DNA of 24,221 nt from a virus: positions 1 to 24,221 of IMG/VR virus record IMGVR_UViG_3300007363_000100, one strand, 5' to 3'. The notes beneath the pieces were generated by a model that made no database searches, was not told the origin of the DNA, and saw only the letters and a program-made list of their open reading frames with translations. This document shows positions 6,869 to 14,564 of the stretch, one piece after another. A program made the position numbers and the translations under genes. Each line of letters begins with the position of its first letter. The stretch's first letter is position 1.

Positions 6869-8391
6869 TACGGCTTCTTCCTCTGCTTCCCATCAGGGCC
6901 AATGAATACGGCACCAGACGGCAGCGCGTTGTAGTCGGCATCGCTCGCAATTTTGGGAGGTACGCTAGACGGAGCCGCTTGCGTTGGTGCCACTGGCCCA
7001 CCGTTCGGCGTAAAGAAGGACCCTTCGCGCAACTGTTTGGCCTTTTGCGCGTTCTGCTCCTCGCGCCGTTTCGCCATCGTAATGGCCCGCTCGTAAATGT
7101 CTTTGCGCTGATCGGCCTTCATGTTGACGGAGCCCTGCACTTCCAACAGTATCTTGCGTTCGCCCTCTGTCGGCATCCCGCCAAACACGGCACGCAACTG
7201 CTCAAGGGCTTGCCCTGTCACAATGTTATTGAGTTCAACCGTGGCATCTTCCCCTTCAAACTTCCCAGGGACGTAGCCAAGGATCTTTGAGCGGGTCCCC
7301 GCCGTCCCGCCGTCAAACGCCTTGTCATTAATCTCTAACGCCTTGGTGAGCGAGGAGACGACATTGCGCGAGGCGTTCACCGCGTCATCGGCTTCAAAGA
7401 GTTCCTTTTGCGCGGTAGGGGAGAGCGGAGTTTTCTCGTTCGGCTTTTTGGTCGCGGCAAGCTCTTTGATCGTTTCGTTGTGTTGCTGTGCCGTCTCTTT
7501 CCTCGTCTGCAACTCAAGCTTCTTCAAGTCTGCCGCTTGATCGGCTAACTGCTTCTTGAGGGCGTTCGCGTCTTGTCCCGCCTGCATCCTGGCGTCGATC
7601 TGCATTTGCGTGAGCGCCATCGTGTTTTTCATCTGCTCCACGCGGGTCAACGCATTCGCCTCGATGCCTTCACGCCGCACGGCGCGATTCTCGTCAGCCT
7701 GTTGCGCCTGGAAGGCGCGAGCGGCCTGCTTCTCGTCTTCCTGTGCCTTCGCCTGCTCCATGAACCGCACCGCTTCACGCACGCGCGGGTCTTGGTGGCT
7801 CATCGCTTCCATCACGGCTTTGCGTGAGGCCATAGGATCAGGTACTTGGAATTGCGCCTCGTTCACCGGCCCTTGCGTGGGAGGGGTGCCTGGTATCGTA
7901 ATCTGCGCCGGTTGCTCCTGAATCGCGCCAAACTCGCCGGTCATGGGGTCTGCTGGCTGCGTGATGTTCGGCGGTCCTTGGACCGGCACCACTTGGTCTG
8001 GCGTGCCCTGGGGCAACGTACGCTCTGGGACCTGCTTGCCTTGTGTTTCGTCGATGTACCGTTGAACGGCCCTTGCCCGCTCGTCGTTCATGTCGGTGGA
8101 GAGAGCTTGCCGCTTCTTATCGACGACATGCGTCCCGACTAAACCCGCGAGCAATTCCCCAATCTTGGCGGCGTGCTGTGTGCCTGAGGTCGGGACGTAG
8201 AACCGGCCCACCATTTGCCCTTGTCCTGCTCCCTGCAACCCTTGCTGCATGAGGAGGTTGGCAATCTGCTGCTTCCGGTTAAGCGCCTGCTCCTCAATAG
8301 CGACATCGGGCGCAACTTCGCCGTTGTAGCCGTAGCGGTCTTGGACGCCGTAGCTATTGAGGTAGGGTGCTCCGCTGAATTGCTGCGCCAC
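6868..8391 (-). CDS. Coiled-coil ejection or internal virion protein
   Basis: The 507-residue protein starts at a GTG immediately after the previous TAA, with AGGGG six bases upstream. Residues 1-60 are Tyr/Gln-rich (FSGAPYLNSYGVQDRYGYNG). Residues 105-190 are Pro/Gln-rich and disordered. Residues 195-320 form a long coiled coil (for example QMQIDARMQAGQDANALKKQ). Residues 325-470 are helical, with VNASRNVVSSLTKALEIND and GQALEQLRAVFGGMPTEGER. The C-terminus reads ALPSGAVFIGPDGKQRKKP, a terminal motif I know from many phage pilot or ejection proteins. Ejection proteins leave the capsid with DNA to span the host envelope, so the role is inferred from motif and position. It overlaps the next gene by one base. 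Confidence 0.72.
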   Translation of the reverse strand: MAQQFSGAPYLNSYGVQDRYGYNGEVAPDVAIEEQALNRKQQIANLLMQQGLQGAGQGQMVGRFYVPTSGTQHAAKIGELLAGLVGTHVVDKKRQALSTDMNDERARAVQRYIDETQGKQVPERTLPQGTPDQVVPVQGPPNITQPADPMTGEFGAIQEQPAQITIPGTPPTQGPVNEAQFQVPDPMASRKAVMEAMSHQDPRVREAVRFMEQAKAQEDEKQAARAFQAQQADENRAVRREGIEANALTRVEQMKNTMALTQMQIDARMQAGQDANALKKQLADQAADLKKLELQTRKETAQQHNETIKELAATKKPNEKTPLSPTAQKELFEADDAVNASRNVVSSLTKALEINDKAFDGGTAGTRSKILGYVPGKFEGEDATVELNNIVTGQALEQLRAVFGGMPTEGERKILLEVQGSVNMKADQRKDIYERAITMAKRREEQNAQKAKQLREGSFFTPNGGPVAPTQAAPSSVPPKIASDADYNALPSGAVFIGPDGKQRKKP

Positions 8392-8715
8392 TTAGTACCC
8401 CTGTGGTTTCAAGTAATCGTAGGCACTGGGATCTGTTGCCATGCCCGTTCCTTCGCCCATGACGGGATCTGGTGCTCGCATCGCCATCGGACGAGGAGTC
8501 GCCGGTCGCTGCATCTGCCGCATCCCGTACATCTGCAAGCCGTTGCCGAGGGCGGTGTTAAGCCCGCCCAATATGCCCGTACCTTGGGGCTGCATACCGC
8601 GTTGCATCTGCATCGCCATCGCAATACGTTGGCGTGGGTCCATCCCCATCGGCGCTTGTGCGGGTTCGGGCGTCGGCATCGCCGGGTTGGTCGTGACAGT
8701 CCGTGGGTCGATCAT
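8392..8715 (-). CDS. Met/Pro/Gln-rich small virion-associated protein
   Basis: The 107-residue product begins MIDPRTVTTNPAMPTPEPAQ and is dominated by Met, Pro, Gln and Gly, with MDPRQRIAMAMQMQRGMQPQ and a Tyr-ending tail (SAYDYLKPQGY). It looks largely disordered apart from one helix. Low-complexity proteins like this precede ejection-protein genes in several podophages, where they may be internal or assembly factors. The stop TAA is followed directly by the GTG start of the next gene, with no gap. Its first 158 bases overlap the open frame of the upstream gene, discussed under findings. It is judged real because of its Shine-Dalgarno, start and clean junction. No function is known to me. 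Confidence 0.62.
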   Translation of the reverse strand: MIDPRTVTTNPAMPTPEPAQAPMGMDPRQRIAMAMQMQRGMQPQGTGILGGLNTALGNGLQMYGMRQMQRPATPRPMAMRAPDPVMGEGTGMATDPSAYDYLKPQGY

Positions 8716-9250
8716 ATGCACTCTCCTGGGCTAATCGGATACGGGTGATACTCGTAATGGCAGCGGCGGTATCGGCAGCATTGCGGTAGATCCACCCTTT
8801 GACCGTCTCATTCTTAATCTCGGCAATCTGTCTCAACACCTCCGCCCCATGCTGCCCATCATGTTCGGCGTGGAATCGCACACAGGGGAGCGGGCCTACA
8901 ATGGCCTCCATTGCATCAACTTGAGCAGTCGTAAACGTGCGGCATTCCAAGACCGCGCAATAGCCGAGGAGCACGCGGGGGTCGAGGTGTTGGATGAAGT
9001 AGTATTGAGCACCGGCAATGGCGGCGGCGGTGAAGTCATACGGGATCGTTTCGATGCCAAGCGCGGCGAGGTCTTGCTTGAGCCAGTCGGCGTGTCCTTT
9101 TTCCTCATCGCGTTTCTCCTCCATGCCCGCCAGGTCCAGCAGCGGATCGGTTGCCACCATGAGCGAATGGCAGAATTGTAAATGCCGCACCAGTTGCGCT
9201 TTCGTCTGAATCGGGGGGAGCGGATACTGTGCGAGAATGTCGTGAATCAT
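8558..9250 (-). CDS. Haem-oxygenase-like diiron oxidase/oxygenase candidate
   Basis: The open frame gives 230 residues. Residues 10-165 are strongly patterned as an all-helical haem-oxygenase-like (TenA/PqqC/HDO) fold: PLPPIQTKAQLVRHLQFCHS, PLLDLAGMEEKRDEEKGHAD, AGAQYYFIQHLDPRVLLGYC and RFHAEHDGQHGAEVLRQIAE. Possible metal ligands are E50 and H53 (ExxH), E102, and H127-x3-D131-x2-H134. The last spacing is exactly that of the third ligand helix of HDO enzymes such as CADD. A ferritin-like diiron protein is the alternative. The last 55 or so residues are Asp/Thr-rich, low complexity and overlap the next gene in another frame, so they may be spurious. The start forms TGATG with the previous stop, and a Shine-Dalgarno is weak. 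No haem motif is claimed. Confidence 0.62.
   Translation of the reverse strand: MIHDILAQYPLPPIQTKAQLVRHLQFCHSLMVATDPLLDLAGMEEKRDEEKGHADWLKQDLAALGIETIPYDFTAAAIAGAQYYFIQHLDPRVLLGYCAVLECRTFTTAQVDAMEAIVGPLPCVRFHAEHDGQHGAEVLRQIAEIKNETVKGWIYRNAADTAAAITSITRIRLAQESAYDRPTDCHDQPGDADARTRTSADGDGPTPTYCDGDADATRYAAPRYGHIGRA
8723..8727 (-). promoter_or_regulatory. Ribosome binding site fixing the Met/Pro-rich protein start
   Basis: AGGAG is seven bases before the ATG at 8713-8715 but only one base before the in-frame GTG at 8719-8721. The ATG is therefore the likely start. Confidence 0.75.
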
Positions 9251-10272
9251 CAGAACATCATCGCTCCGGCCATCAAGGCGGTCCCGCCAAGCCCTACTAG
9301 CCCTGCCGTGTTCGCGCTATTTCTGGCCTGATTCGCGTTATAGACATCGGTCCCGTACTGTCCGGCCTGTTGTGCCGCGTTATAGACCGGCGCGGCTTGG
9401 ACGCTGGCGTTCTGTGCGTACCCTGGCATCTGGAACGGGTTGCTCGTTTGTGAGCCGGACATGAGCGCGGTGATTTCATTCAGCGGCACCTGACGCTGCG
9501 CGAGGAGTTCAGAGAGGCCCTGTTGACGGCTCTGCATGTCCATCCCGTAGGCTTGCTGCGTCTGATTGCCTGCGTTGATAATGGCTTGCTGTTGCGCATC
9601 GTTCTGCTGCCGGTTAATCAGGTTCATCTGCGCGTCATACGCCTTGGTGCCTGGCCTGATACCCGCTGCAATGAGGTCTGAGTTCGTGTTGTCGCGCTTG
9701 ATGCCGAGATCCTCGTTCGGGCGGGCCATCATCGCGTCATAGACTTGATTGCGGAGGCTGTTGTAGTCCCCAGGCGCGGCAGGCGCACCGGAGTAATCGA
9801 CCTTGCTACCGATGATGCCTTGCGCGGCACCAATGCCTTGATTGGCGAGTGACCCCAGCCCTTGCTGATTGCCGACTTGCTGGTTGTAGAGGGCTTGCTG
9901 TTCAGGGGAGAGTTTCTGAATAATCGTAGCTTGGTTCGGGTCGCTATACGTACTGCGATCAGGTGGGGCCAGGGCGTTCAACGTATTGAGCTGTTGCGCT
10001 CTGGCGTCAAGCTGCGCCTGTGACCAGCCGTTCGTATCTTGCGATTTGAGCGAGTTGATCTGCGCTTGATTGGTGTTATAGGCCGCCAGGTCTTGATTGT
10101 ACTGATCCTCGTTAAACTTCCCCCATTGCGTTGTCTGCGTGCCGTAGGGGCTGATGACGTTCGGGTTATTGATCTGCCCCTGTACCTTCGCCGTTTCGAC
10201 GTTCGCGGCGCCTTGAGCCTGCGCTGCGCCCACGTAATCCGGTGCCGGAGGAGGACTACCGCCCTTTGACAT
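9250..10272 (-). CDS. Minor virion protein, probable internal or ejection-associated protein
   Basis: The 340-residue protein opens SKGGSPPPAPDYVGAAQAQG, a Pro/Ala/Gly/Gln-rich start I recognise from a family of podophage minor structural proteins encoded between nozzle and ejection genes. The middle is very rich in Gln and Asn (for example NDAQQQAIINAGNQTQQAYG), predicted helical with weak hydrophobicity. The last 20 residues, around GLVGLGGTALMAGAMMF, form a glycine-containing hydrophobic segment that could insert in a membrane. GAGGAG sits five bases before the ATG. The family is sometimes labelled tail-fibre domain, but nothing here shows a fibre. An internal or DNA-transfer protein fits location and composition better. 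Confidence 0.6.
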   Translation of the reverse strand: MSKGGSPPPAPDYVGAAQAQGAANVETAKVQGQINNPNVISPYGTQTTQWGKFNEDQYNQDLAAYNTNQAQINSLKSQDTNGWSQAQLDARAQQLNTLNALAPPDRSTYSDPNQATIIQKLSPEQQALYNQQVGNQQGLGSLANQGIGAAQGIIGSKVDYSGAPAAPGDYNSLRNQVYDAMMARPNEDLGIKRDNTNSDLIAAGIRPGTKAYDAQMNLINRQQNDAQQQAIINAGNQTQQAYGMDMQSRQQGLSELLAQRQVPLNEITALMSGSQTSNPFQMPGYAQNASVQAAPVYNAAQQAGQYGTDVYNANQARNSANTAGLVGLGGTALMAGAMMF

Positions 10273-10699
10273 AATAGCTCCTCTTCAAGAATCGGCAGGC
10301 GTCTTTCTGCATCGTGTAGAGCAGCATCGCCCCTGACGGATCGGCCTGCGGGATCTGCGTCACTAGGGAGAACCCTAGCCGCTCGCACAAATGACGCGAC
10401 TTGACGTTCCCTTCAGCCACCAGGCCGAGAATGACGTTCACGCCGAGATGCACAAAGGGATAGTGGAAGATCGCCCACAACCAGCGGCGAGTGATGGGGC
10501 CAGCTATGGCGATGCTCGCCATGATGGAAGCCCCGTTGTAGTAATCGTAGAGTGTACCGGCCACGAGTTCGCCATCACGTTCCAGGCCGATGCACGTAGC
10601 CCGATCCCGTGACGCAATCGCGCCGTGCTCTTGCATCCAAGAGCCGACCCGATGGGTATCTGTGGTGATGTGGTAGTCTGTGGGGCAACTCACCGGCAT
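10256..10699 (-). CDS. GNAT-family acetyltransferase
   Basis: The 147-residue enzyme shows the GNAT pattern. Beta strands carry ATCIGLERDGELVAGTLYDY and ASIMASIAIAGPITRRWLWA. A LGVNVILGLVAEGNVKSRHL segment follows, with an Asn near residue 98 and the CoA-proximal helix ending in CERLGF at 105-110. This matches the last strand-helix of the fold, where the N...ER/EKLGF motif sits. Similar acetyltransferases are found between tail genes of other podophages. The substrate is unknown: an N-terminal amine, a sugar amine of the proposed glycan, or a host protein are all possible. It follows the only sizeable gap in the tail region and overlaps the next gene by 17 bases. Confidence 0.78.
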   Translation of the reverse strand: MPVSCPTDYHITTDTHRVGSWMQEHGAIASRDRATCIGLERDGELVAGTLYDYYNGASIMASIAIAGPITRRWLWAIFHYPFVHLGVNVILGLVAEGNVKSRHLCERLGFSLVTQIPQADPSGAMLLYTMQKDACRFLKRSYYVKGR

Positions 10700-10787
10700 T
10701 GGATCATCCTTGTAAGACGTTCCGCTGTCGGCGGTATGACAAATGCGATGCGGTAAGAATGCAGAAAGACCGCTAGAAAGTCAAGGT
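10700..10787 (-). promoter_or_regulatory. 88-base intergenic gap with weak promoter-like elements and small hairpins
   Basis: This is one of the few gaps in an otherwise overlapping operon. On the minus strand TTGACT is followed 17 bases later by CATTCT, a fair -35 with a poor -10. GCGGT/ACCGC and CCGC/GCGG inverted repeats could form small hairpins without T-runs, so they are not terminators. AAGGA lies nine bases before the acetyltransferase ATG. It might allow separate expression of the downstream genes. Evidence is thin. Confidence 0.3.
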
Positions 10788-12356
10788 CTAAATCCCTTGC
10801 CCGGGTTCATACATCATAGACGCGCCCATCCATTGCACCGTGAGCACGTTCGACGTGATCTTGACCTTGCCTGAGATCCATCGCCCTTGCCATTCTGACG
10901 GCGAGGACCATTGCCGGACGATCTCAGAGGATGCCGCCCAGTATCCGCTATCCCAGAGCGAGGTATCCCATACGGCCCCTGCGGTCGTCACATACGTCAC
11001 CGTCCCGCTGATCGGTTCGTCCTTAAAGTCTACGTCAATGTCTGCGCCGTAGGCGACTGATCCATCCACCACCAGGAACGGCATGAACAGTTTGACATGC
11101 TTCTGGCGCGAGTCGCCAAAGTCTTGAAAGGCTTGTTTGGCGTAGAAGTCAATCGCGTTGCCGTTGTCTGCCGTACCGGTCCAGGCTTTATAGACCGTCG
11201 TGCCTTTGCAGAAATACAGCTCTCCGCTCAGAATGCCGAAGTCCTCCGCATTCCAGCCGGTGAAGCGGCACCAGGACTTCGTAATCGTATTCATCACGTA
11301 TTGCTGATGGGTGCCGTCCTCAGACTGCGGGATGTTGACCAACAGCGCGTCATACTTCGGGAAGGCAATGGCTCGCCAGCCGTAGACCGTGCCATAGAGC
11401 CGTGCGGCTGCGGTAAAGGCGTCTTGGATCTTGTAGGAGAGTGCAAACTTGTTGCGGTCGTCGCCGCTTTGCAGTAAGGCCGTGAGCGGGAACGTCCCGT
11501 TTTCCGTAATGACCACGCAATCGCCGCCGTACTGAATCACACAGCGCCGACCCAGTGGCCGTCCAATGGTATAGCTGCCCACCTTACCCCAGGTCGTCGC
11601 GCTCGAGGGGTTGGTGCCTTGATAGACGGCTACTTCACCCTCAGAGGAGAGAAATACGGCAAAGTCATCAGGGCCGCTCCCAGCGTCCCGCGTCCAGGTT
11701 GCCATCGCCATGAGATAGCCACCACTCTTGAACTCGCCGGACAGGTCGTATTCAGTCAACGCCCCCCCTGCGGCCCCTGCGGCGAGATACCAGAACGAAA
11801 GCGATTGTTTCGGGATGAAGAACAGTCGGCCCTTAAAGACGTTGACCCCGATGAAGTCCTCGACCGCGTTGCCGGTATAGCCGGTCAGGGCGGGGGAGGT
11901 CGCGTGCGTCACCGCCGTCCATGCCGATCCGTCGTAATACGCGGGCTTATCGACCCCATTCACCGCAATCAGCCAGTTGCTTGTGCCGTCGCCAAAGCGT
12001 TCATGCTGGTGCTTGCCGTTGGTGCGGACCAGCACAGCAGCCCCTACAGCCCCCGCTGTGGTCACTTCGTAGACCCCCGAAGAAGTTGAGCAATACAGCT
12101 CATTCGTGCCGGTCAGCGTGTTGTAGGGCATCAGCGTCTTGCCGTTGCCCGTCATGCCGGTAGCGTGAGAGGCATGGCCCCCTCGAAACTCCACATAGGA
12201 GGGGCGGGGATACCAGTTCTGCAACTCAATGGCGTCCGTGGGTTTCATGGAAGCGAGGGCGTCACGCGCATTCCAGCCCCCCACCGGCGCAGCGTAGGAC
12301 TTCATTATGGAGACTTGCTGTTGCGGGGCACCTTTAGCACGTAATGGCATTCTCAT
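10788..12356 (-). CDS. Tail nozzle/hub-type protein (tail tubular protein B-like)
   Basis: The 522-residue protein begins near MRMPLRAKGAPQQQV and then shows APVGGWNARDALASM and TDAIELQNWYPRPSYVEFRG. That opening is shared by many podophage nozzle or DNA-stabilisation proteins, in which the chain starts with a short segment before a six-bladed beta-propeller. Repeated short strands with conserved Trp, Gly and Asp follow (RLFFIPKQSLSFWYLA, DDFAVFLSSEGEVAVYQG), consistent with a propeller, and the end is beta-rich. Such proteins extend the portal-adaptor channel and hold the fibres. I chose the ATG at 12354-12356, after the previous stop; a longer open frame upstream would overlap the previous gene heavily. 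The Shine-Dalgarno is weak. Confidence 0.72.
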   Translation of the reverse strand: MRMPLRAKGAPQQQVSIMKSYAAPVGGWNARDALASMKPTDAIELQNWYPRPSYVEFRGGHASHATGMTGNGKTLMPYNTLTGTNELYCSTSSGVYEVTTAGAVGAAVLVRTNGKHQHERFGDGTSNWLIAVNGVDKPAYYDGSAWTAVTHATSPALTGYTGNAVEDFIGVNVFKGRLFFIPKQSLSFWYLAAGAAGGALTEYDLSGEFKSGGYLMAMATWTRDAGSGPDDFAVFLSSEGEVAVYQGTNPSSATTWGKVGSYTIGRPLGRRCVIQYGGDCVVITENGTFPLTALLQSGDDRNKFALSYKIQDAFTAAARLYGTVYGWRAIAFPKYDALLVNIPQSEDGTHQQYVMNTITKSWCRFTGWNAEDFGILSGELYFCKGTTVYKAWTGTADNGNAIDFYAKQAFQDFGDSRQKHVKLFMPFLVVDGSVAYGADIDVDFKDEPISGTVTYVTTAGAVWDTSLWDSGYWAASSEIVRQWSSPSEWQGRWISGKVKITSNVLTVQWMGASMMYEPGQGI

Positions 12357-12366
12357 GGTGATGTGC

Positions 12367-13173
12367 TCATGTGTAGAAGTTAGGGGCTTTTTGCTTCGTC
12401 CCGATGTTCGTGCTTTGATAATGAATATCGGCCTCAAGGAGAAAGGGCGCAGGCACGCTCCCGCTTGCGACCGTAATGTTATTAGCCGACAGATAGAGCC
12501 GCATGGAGAGCAGGCCGTCCACCTCCAGATCATCCGTGTCGATCTGCGAGGCAGTCGGCGTGCCCGCCGATAATTGCCCCTCGGCAATGTGATGCCATCG
12601 GGTTGTCGTTGAGCAATTTTGCTGAACTGTCATCGTGATGGGGGTTGCAAACGCCGCTTGCTGATGCCCTTTCGCATACGTGACCTCTGCTCCCCATGTC
12701 ACCGACCCGCCCGTGACGGTCCCCGATGCCGCGCCTGCTTTCGTCGTGGCATTTTGCACCCAATGGAAATGGAGAAAGAGGTCGGTTCCCAGCGCATAGT
12801 CATGCGGCATGTGAAAGAGCAGGAACACTTCATCATTCACGGCGAATTGAAACTCTCGCACCCCACCAATGAACGCATTGAAGGCAGGTATGGTCCCGCC
12901 AGCCCCACGAATCGTAATGGCCCCAAGCATGTCGTGCCACGGATACGTCGGGGCATCCAGGTCCACCTTGATACCTTGGGCGCTGGTCTTACCAATCACC
13001 GCCGTCAACGCTCTCGACGTTGTGAGGAGATCCCCGATTTCCCGTACTGCGGGTACGTCGTCAAGATAATACCCGCGACCGTCAGATGACGTATCAATGA
13101 CAATCGGCGTTCCGCCGGTCGAGGCGAAATCCGCCGCTATCGGGACGCTCTCCTTATGGCGAATCTCGGTCAT
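12367..13173 (-). CDS. Beta-rich conserved virion protein, possible minor head or tail component
   Basis: The 268-residue product begins MTEIRHKESVPIAADFASTG. It contains long beta-strand-like stretches, including REFQFAVNDEVFLLFHMPHD and LGTDLFLHFHWVQN, where alternating His residues resemble a jelly-roll barrel. The C-terminus HYQSTNIGTKQKAPNFYT looks like an anchoring motif conserved in phages. The ATG at 13173 overlaps the adaptor stop (ATGA) and has GGAG five bases upstream. An upstream in-frame TTG is less attractive because it overlaps that GGAG. Position between adaptor and nozzle suggests a virion component, perhaps a head fibre or tail accessory. I cannot assign a definite function. 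Confidence 0.6.
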   Translation of the reverse strand: MTEIRHKESVPIAADFASTGGTPIVIDTSSDGRGYYLDDVPAVREIGDLLTTSRALTAVIGKTSAQGIKVDLDAPTYPWHDMLGAITIRGAGGTIPAFNAFIGGVREFQFAVNDEVFLLFHMPHDYALGTDLFLHFHWVQNATTKAGAASGTVTGGSVTWGAEVTYAKGHQQAAFATPITMTVQQNCSTTTRWHHIAEGQLSAGTPTASQIDTDDLEVDGLLSMRLYLSANNITVASGSVPAPFLLEADIHYQSTNIGTKQKAPNFYT

Positions 13174-13880
13174 AGGCTCCAAGACTGATCGGGTACAAAC
13201 ACCCCAGGACTGGGCTTGCGAATGCTGCCGTCCATGCTCAATGTCACCTTGCCACCATCGCGGCCTAGCGCGTCCTTCACCTGCATTTCGTAGGTGCGGA
13301 AGTCCTCGGCATAGTCAAAGCCCTTTTCCTTCTTCCAGCGCCACCTGAGGCCCATAATGACGAGTTCTTCGGGCAGTAAGATCGTGTCAGTGTCTAGCGT
13401 GAAGTACTGCTTGTAGGTGGTGCCGTCGATACCAAGAATCCAGTACTTGCTGATGTATTCAAAGACAAAACTCAGCGAGGCAGAGGGCACGGGGCTGATA
13501 AGCATTTTCCCACCACGAATGCGCCAGGAGTAGCGCGGGCCGGTAATGGCAAGGGCTTGCCGTGCCTGCCATTCGCTATCAGACAATGGCCCAATGATGG
13601 GGAACTTACTCGTGCGGTCCCAAAAGGTGTCCTTCTTGATGTAGTCGAAGCCAGAGGCCGCTAACGTGGTGACGGCTCCTTGATCCTCTGCCGCCGTCGA
13701 ACTCCATGAGGCTTCCTTCACGATGCCTTGCCACGGGCCGCGCTTGCGAAGGTCCTCGCCTTCTTCCTCCACCAGCCGCAAGAGTTGCAGCACTTGTGGA
13801 TCTGAGGTGCCGAGGACCGAGGACGGCACCGTGACGCCGGTTCGTCCGGCCACGTATTGAATGACGGTAAGCAGTGACAT
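13170..13880 (-). CDS. SU10-type head-tail adaptor protein
   Basis: The 236-residue sequence matches the adaptor (portal-tail connector) family of SU10-like podoviruses. In such virions a ring of adaptor subunits binds the portal and recruits the tail nozzle. Seen: the N-terminal helix MSLLTVIQYVAGRTGVTVPS, a SDPQVLQLLRLVEEEGEDLR helix, RGPWQGIVKEASW, then FDYIKKDTFWDRTSKFPIIG with PLSDSEWQARQALAITGPRY. Together these are the family hallmark. The C-terminal helical part (LLPEELVIMGLRWRWKKEKG) is also typical. An AAGGGGG lies four bases before the ATG. The stop overlaps the next gene (ATGA). Order relative to capsid and nozzle genes agrees. Confidence 0.85.
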   Translation of the reverse strand: MSLLTVIQYVAGRTGVTVPSSVLGTSDPQVLQLLRLVEEEGEDLRKRGPWQGIVKEASWSSTAAEDQGAVTTLAASGFDYIKKDTFWDRTSKFPIIGPLSDSEWQARQALAITGPRYSWRIRGGKMLISPVPSASLSFVFEYISKYWILGIDGTTYKQYFTLDTDTILLPEELVIMGLRWRWKKEKGFDYAEDFRTYEMQVKDALGRDGGKVTLSMDGSIRKPSPGVFVPDQSWSL

Positions 13881-13889
13881 GCGGCCCCC

Positions 13890-14564
13890 TTATTCGTCGA
13901 TCAAATCGCTGGCTGAAATGTCGTCCGATTTCTTGCGACCGCGTGCCGATGGCTTCTTCGCGTCCTTCATCTCCGCTTGCATCACCTCGATTTTCGCGGT
14001 GAGCGTGGTGACGGTGTTCAAGAGCTGCTCGTTCGTCCGTTGCAGCGCCGTCATGTCTTGCGTCAGTTTACCCTTATCCTGCGAGGCCGTCATCCAGTTT
14101 TTTGCCTTGTTCTTGAGTTCAATCGCGCCCATGCCGATCTTGCGCAAGCCTTCGTCGTTGAGATCGGACAAGTCCTCAACGGTCCTGATCCCCACCCGCA
14201 GAAGAATCTCGACCTGTGCGGGGCTAATGACAGGCCATGACTTGATGGGCGTACCGTGGACCGGCATCTCCTGCCCGGCCTTCCAGCGTTTGTAGCTTTC
14301 CTCGTAGGCGTTCGCATGGGAGGCGTCGAGCCGTCCCGCCTGTACGTCCAGCTTGTTCTGTGCCAGCCATTGTTCCACCTTAAAGACGACGGAATCGGTA
14401 GCCCCAAGCTGCCGGACTGTGACCATATCCACATCCCGCGCCACATAGCGCCCCGCTTCTTCACTTTCCTTCTTCTGTTCCTTCGCAATCGTCTGAAAGC
14501 TCACAAAAGCGGGCTTGCCGTTCTTCGTGCTTAACTCTCCGGCTATGTCTGCGATACCGTTCAT
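13890..14564 (-). CDS. Conserved head-associated phage protein with HhH-like segment and coiled coil
   Basis: The 224-residue protein has three visible parts. Residues 20-60 (VSFQTIAKEQKKESEEAGRY) precede a VARDVDMVTVRQLG strand. The centre contains QEMPVHGTPIKSWPVISPAQ followed by VEILLRVGIRTVEDLSDLND, a helix-hairpin-helix-like pattern. Residues about 165-205 form a coiled coil with LTQDMTALQRTNEQLLNTV. The end is basic then acidic (GRKKSDDISASDLIDE). I recognise the central pattern as recurring beside head genes of environmental podophages, but I do not know its role. It has GGAGG seven bases before the ATG and overlaps the C-methyltransferase stop (ATGA). It may be a virion-assembly or minor head protein rather than part of the glycan cassette. 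Confidence 0.6.
   Translation of the reverse strand: MNGIADIAGELSTKNGKPAFVSFQTIAKEQKKESEEAGRYVARDVDMVTVRQLGATDSVVFKVEQWLAQNKLDVQAGRLDASHANAYEESYKRWKAGQEMPVHGTPIKSWPVISPAQVEILLRVGIRTVEDLSDLNDEGLRKIGMGAIELKNKAKNWMTASQDKGKLTQDMTALQRTNEQLLNTVTTLTAKIEVMQAEMKDAKKPSARGRKKSDDISASDLIDE

Noticed and set aside
10788-12587. Longer N-terminal form of the nozzle-type protein
   Set aside because: The extra 77 residues are Arg/Ser/Cys-rich and lie over the previous gene. The conserved APVGGWNARDALA opening begins after the chosen ATG.
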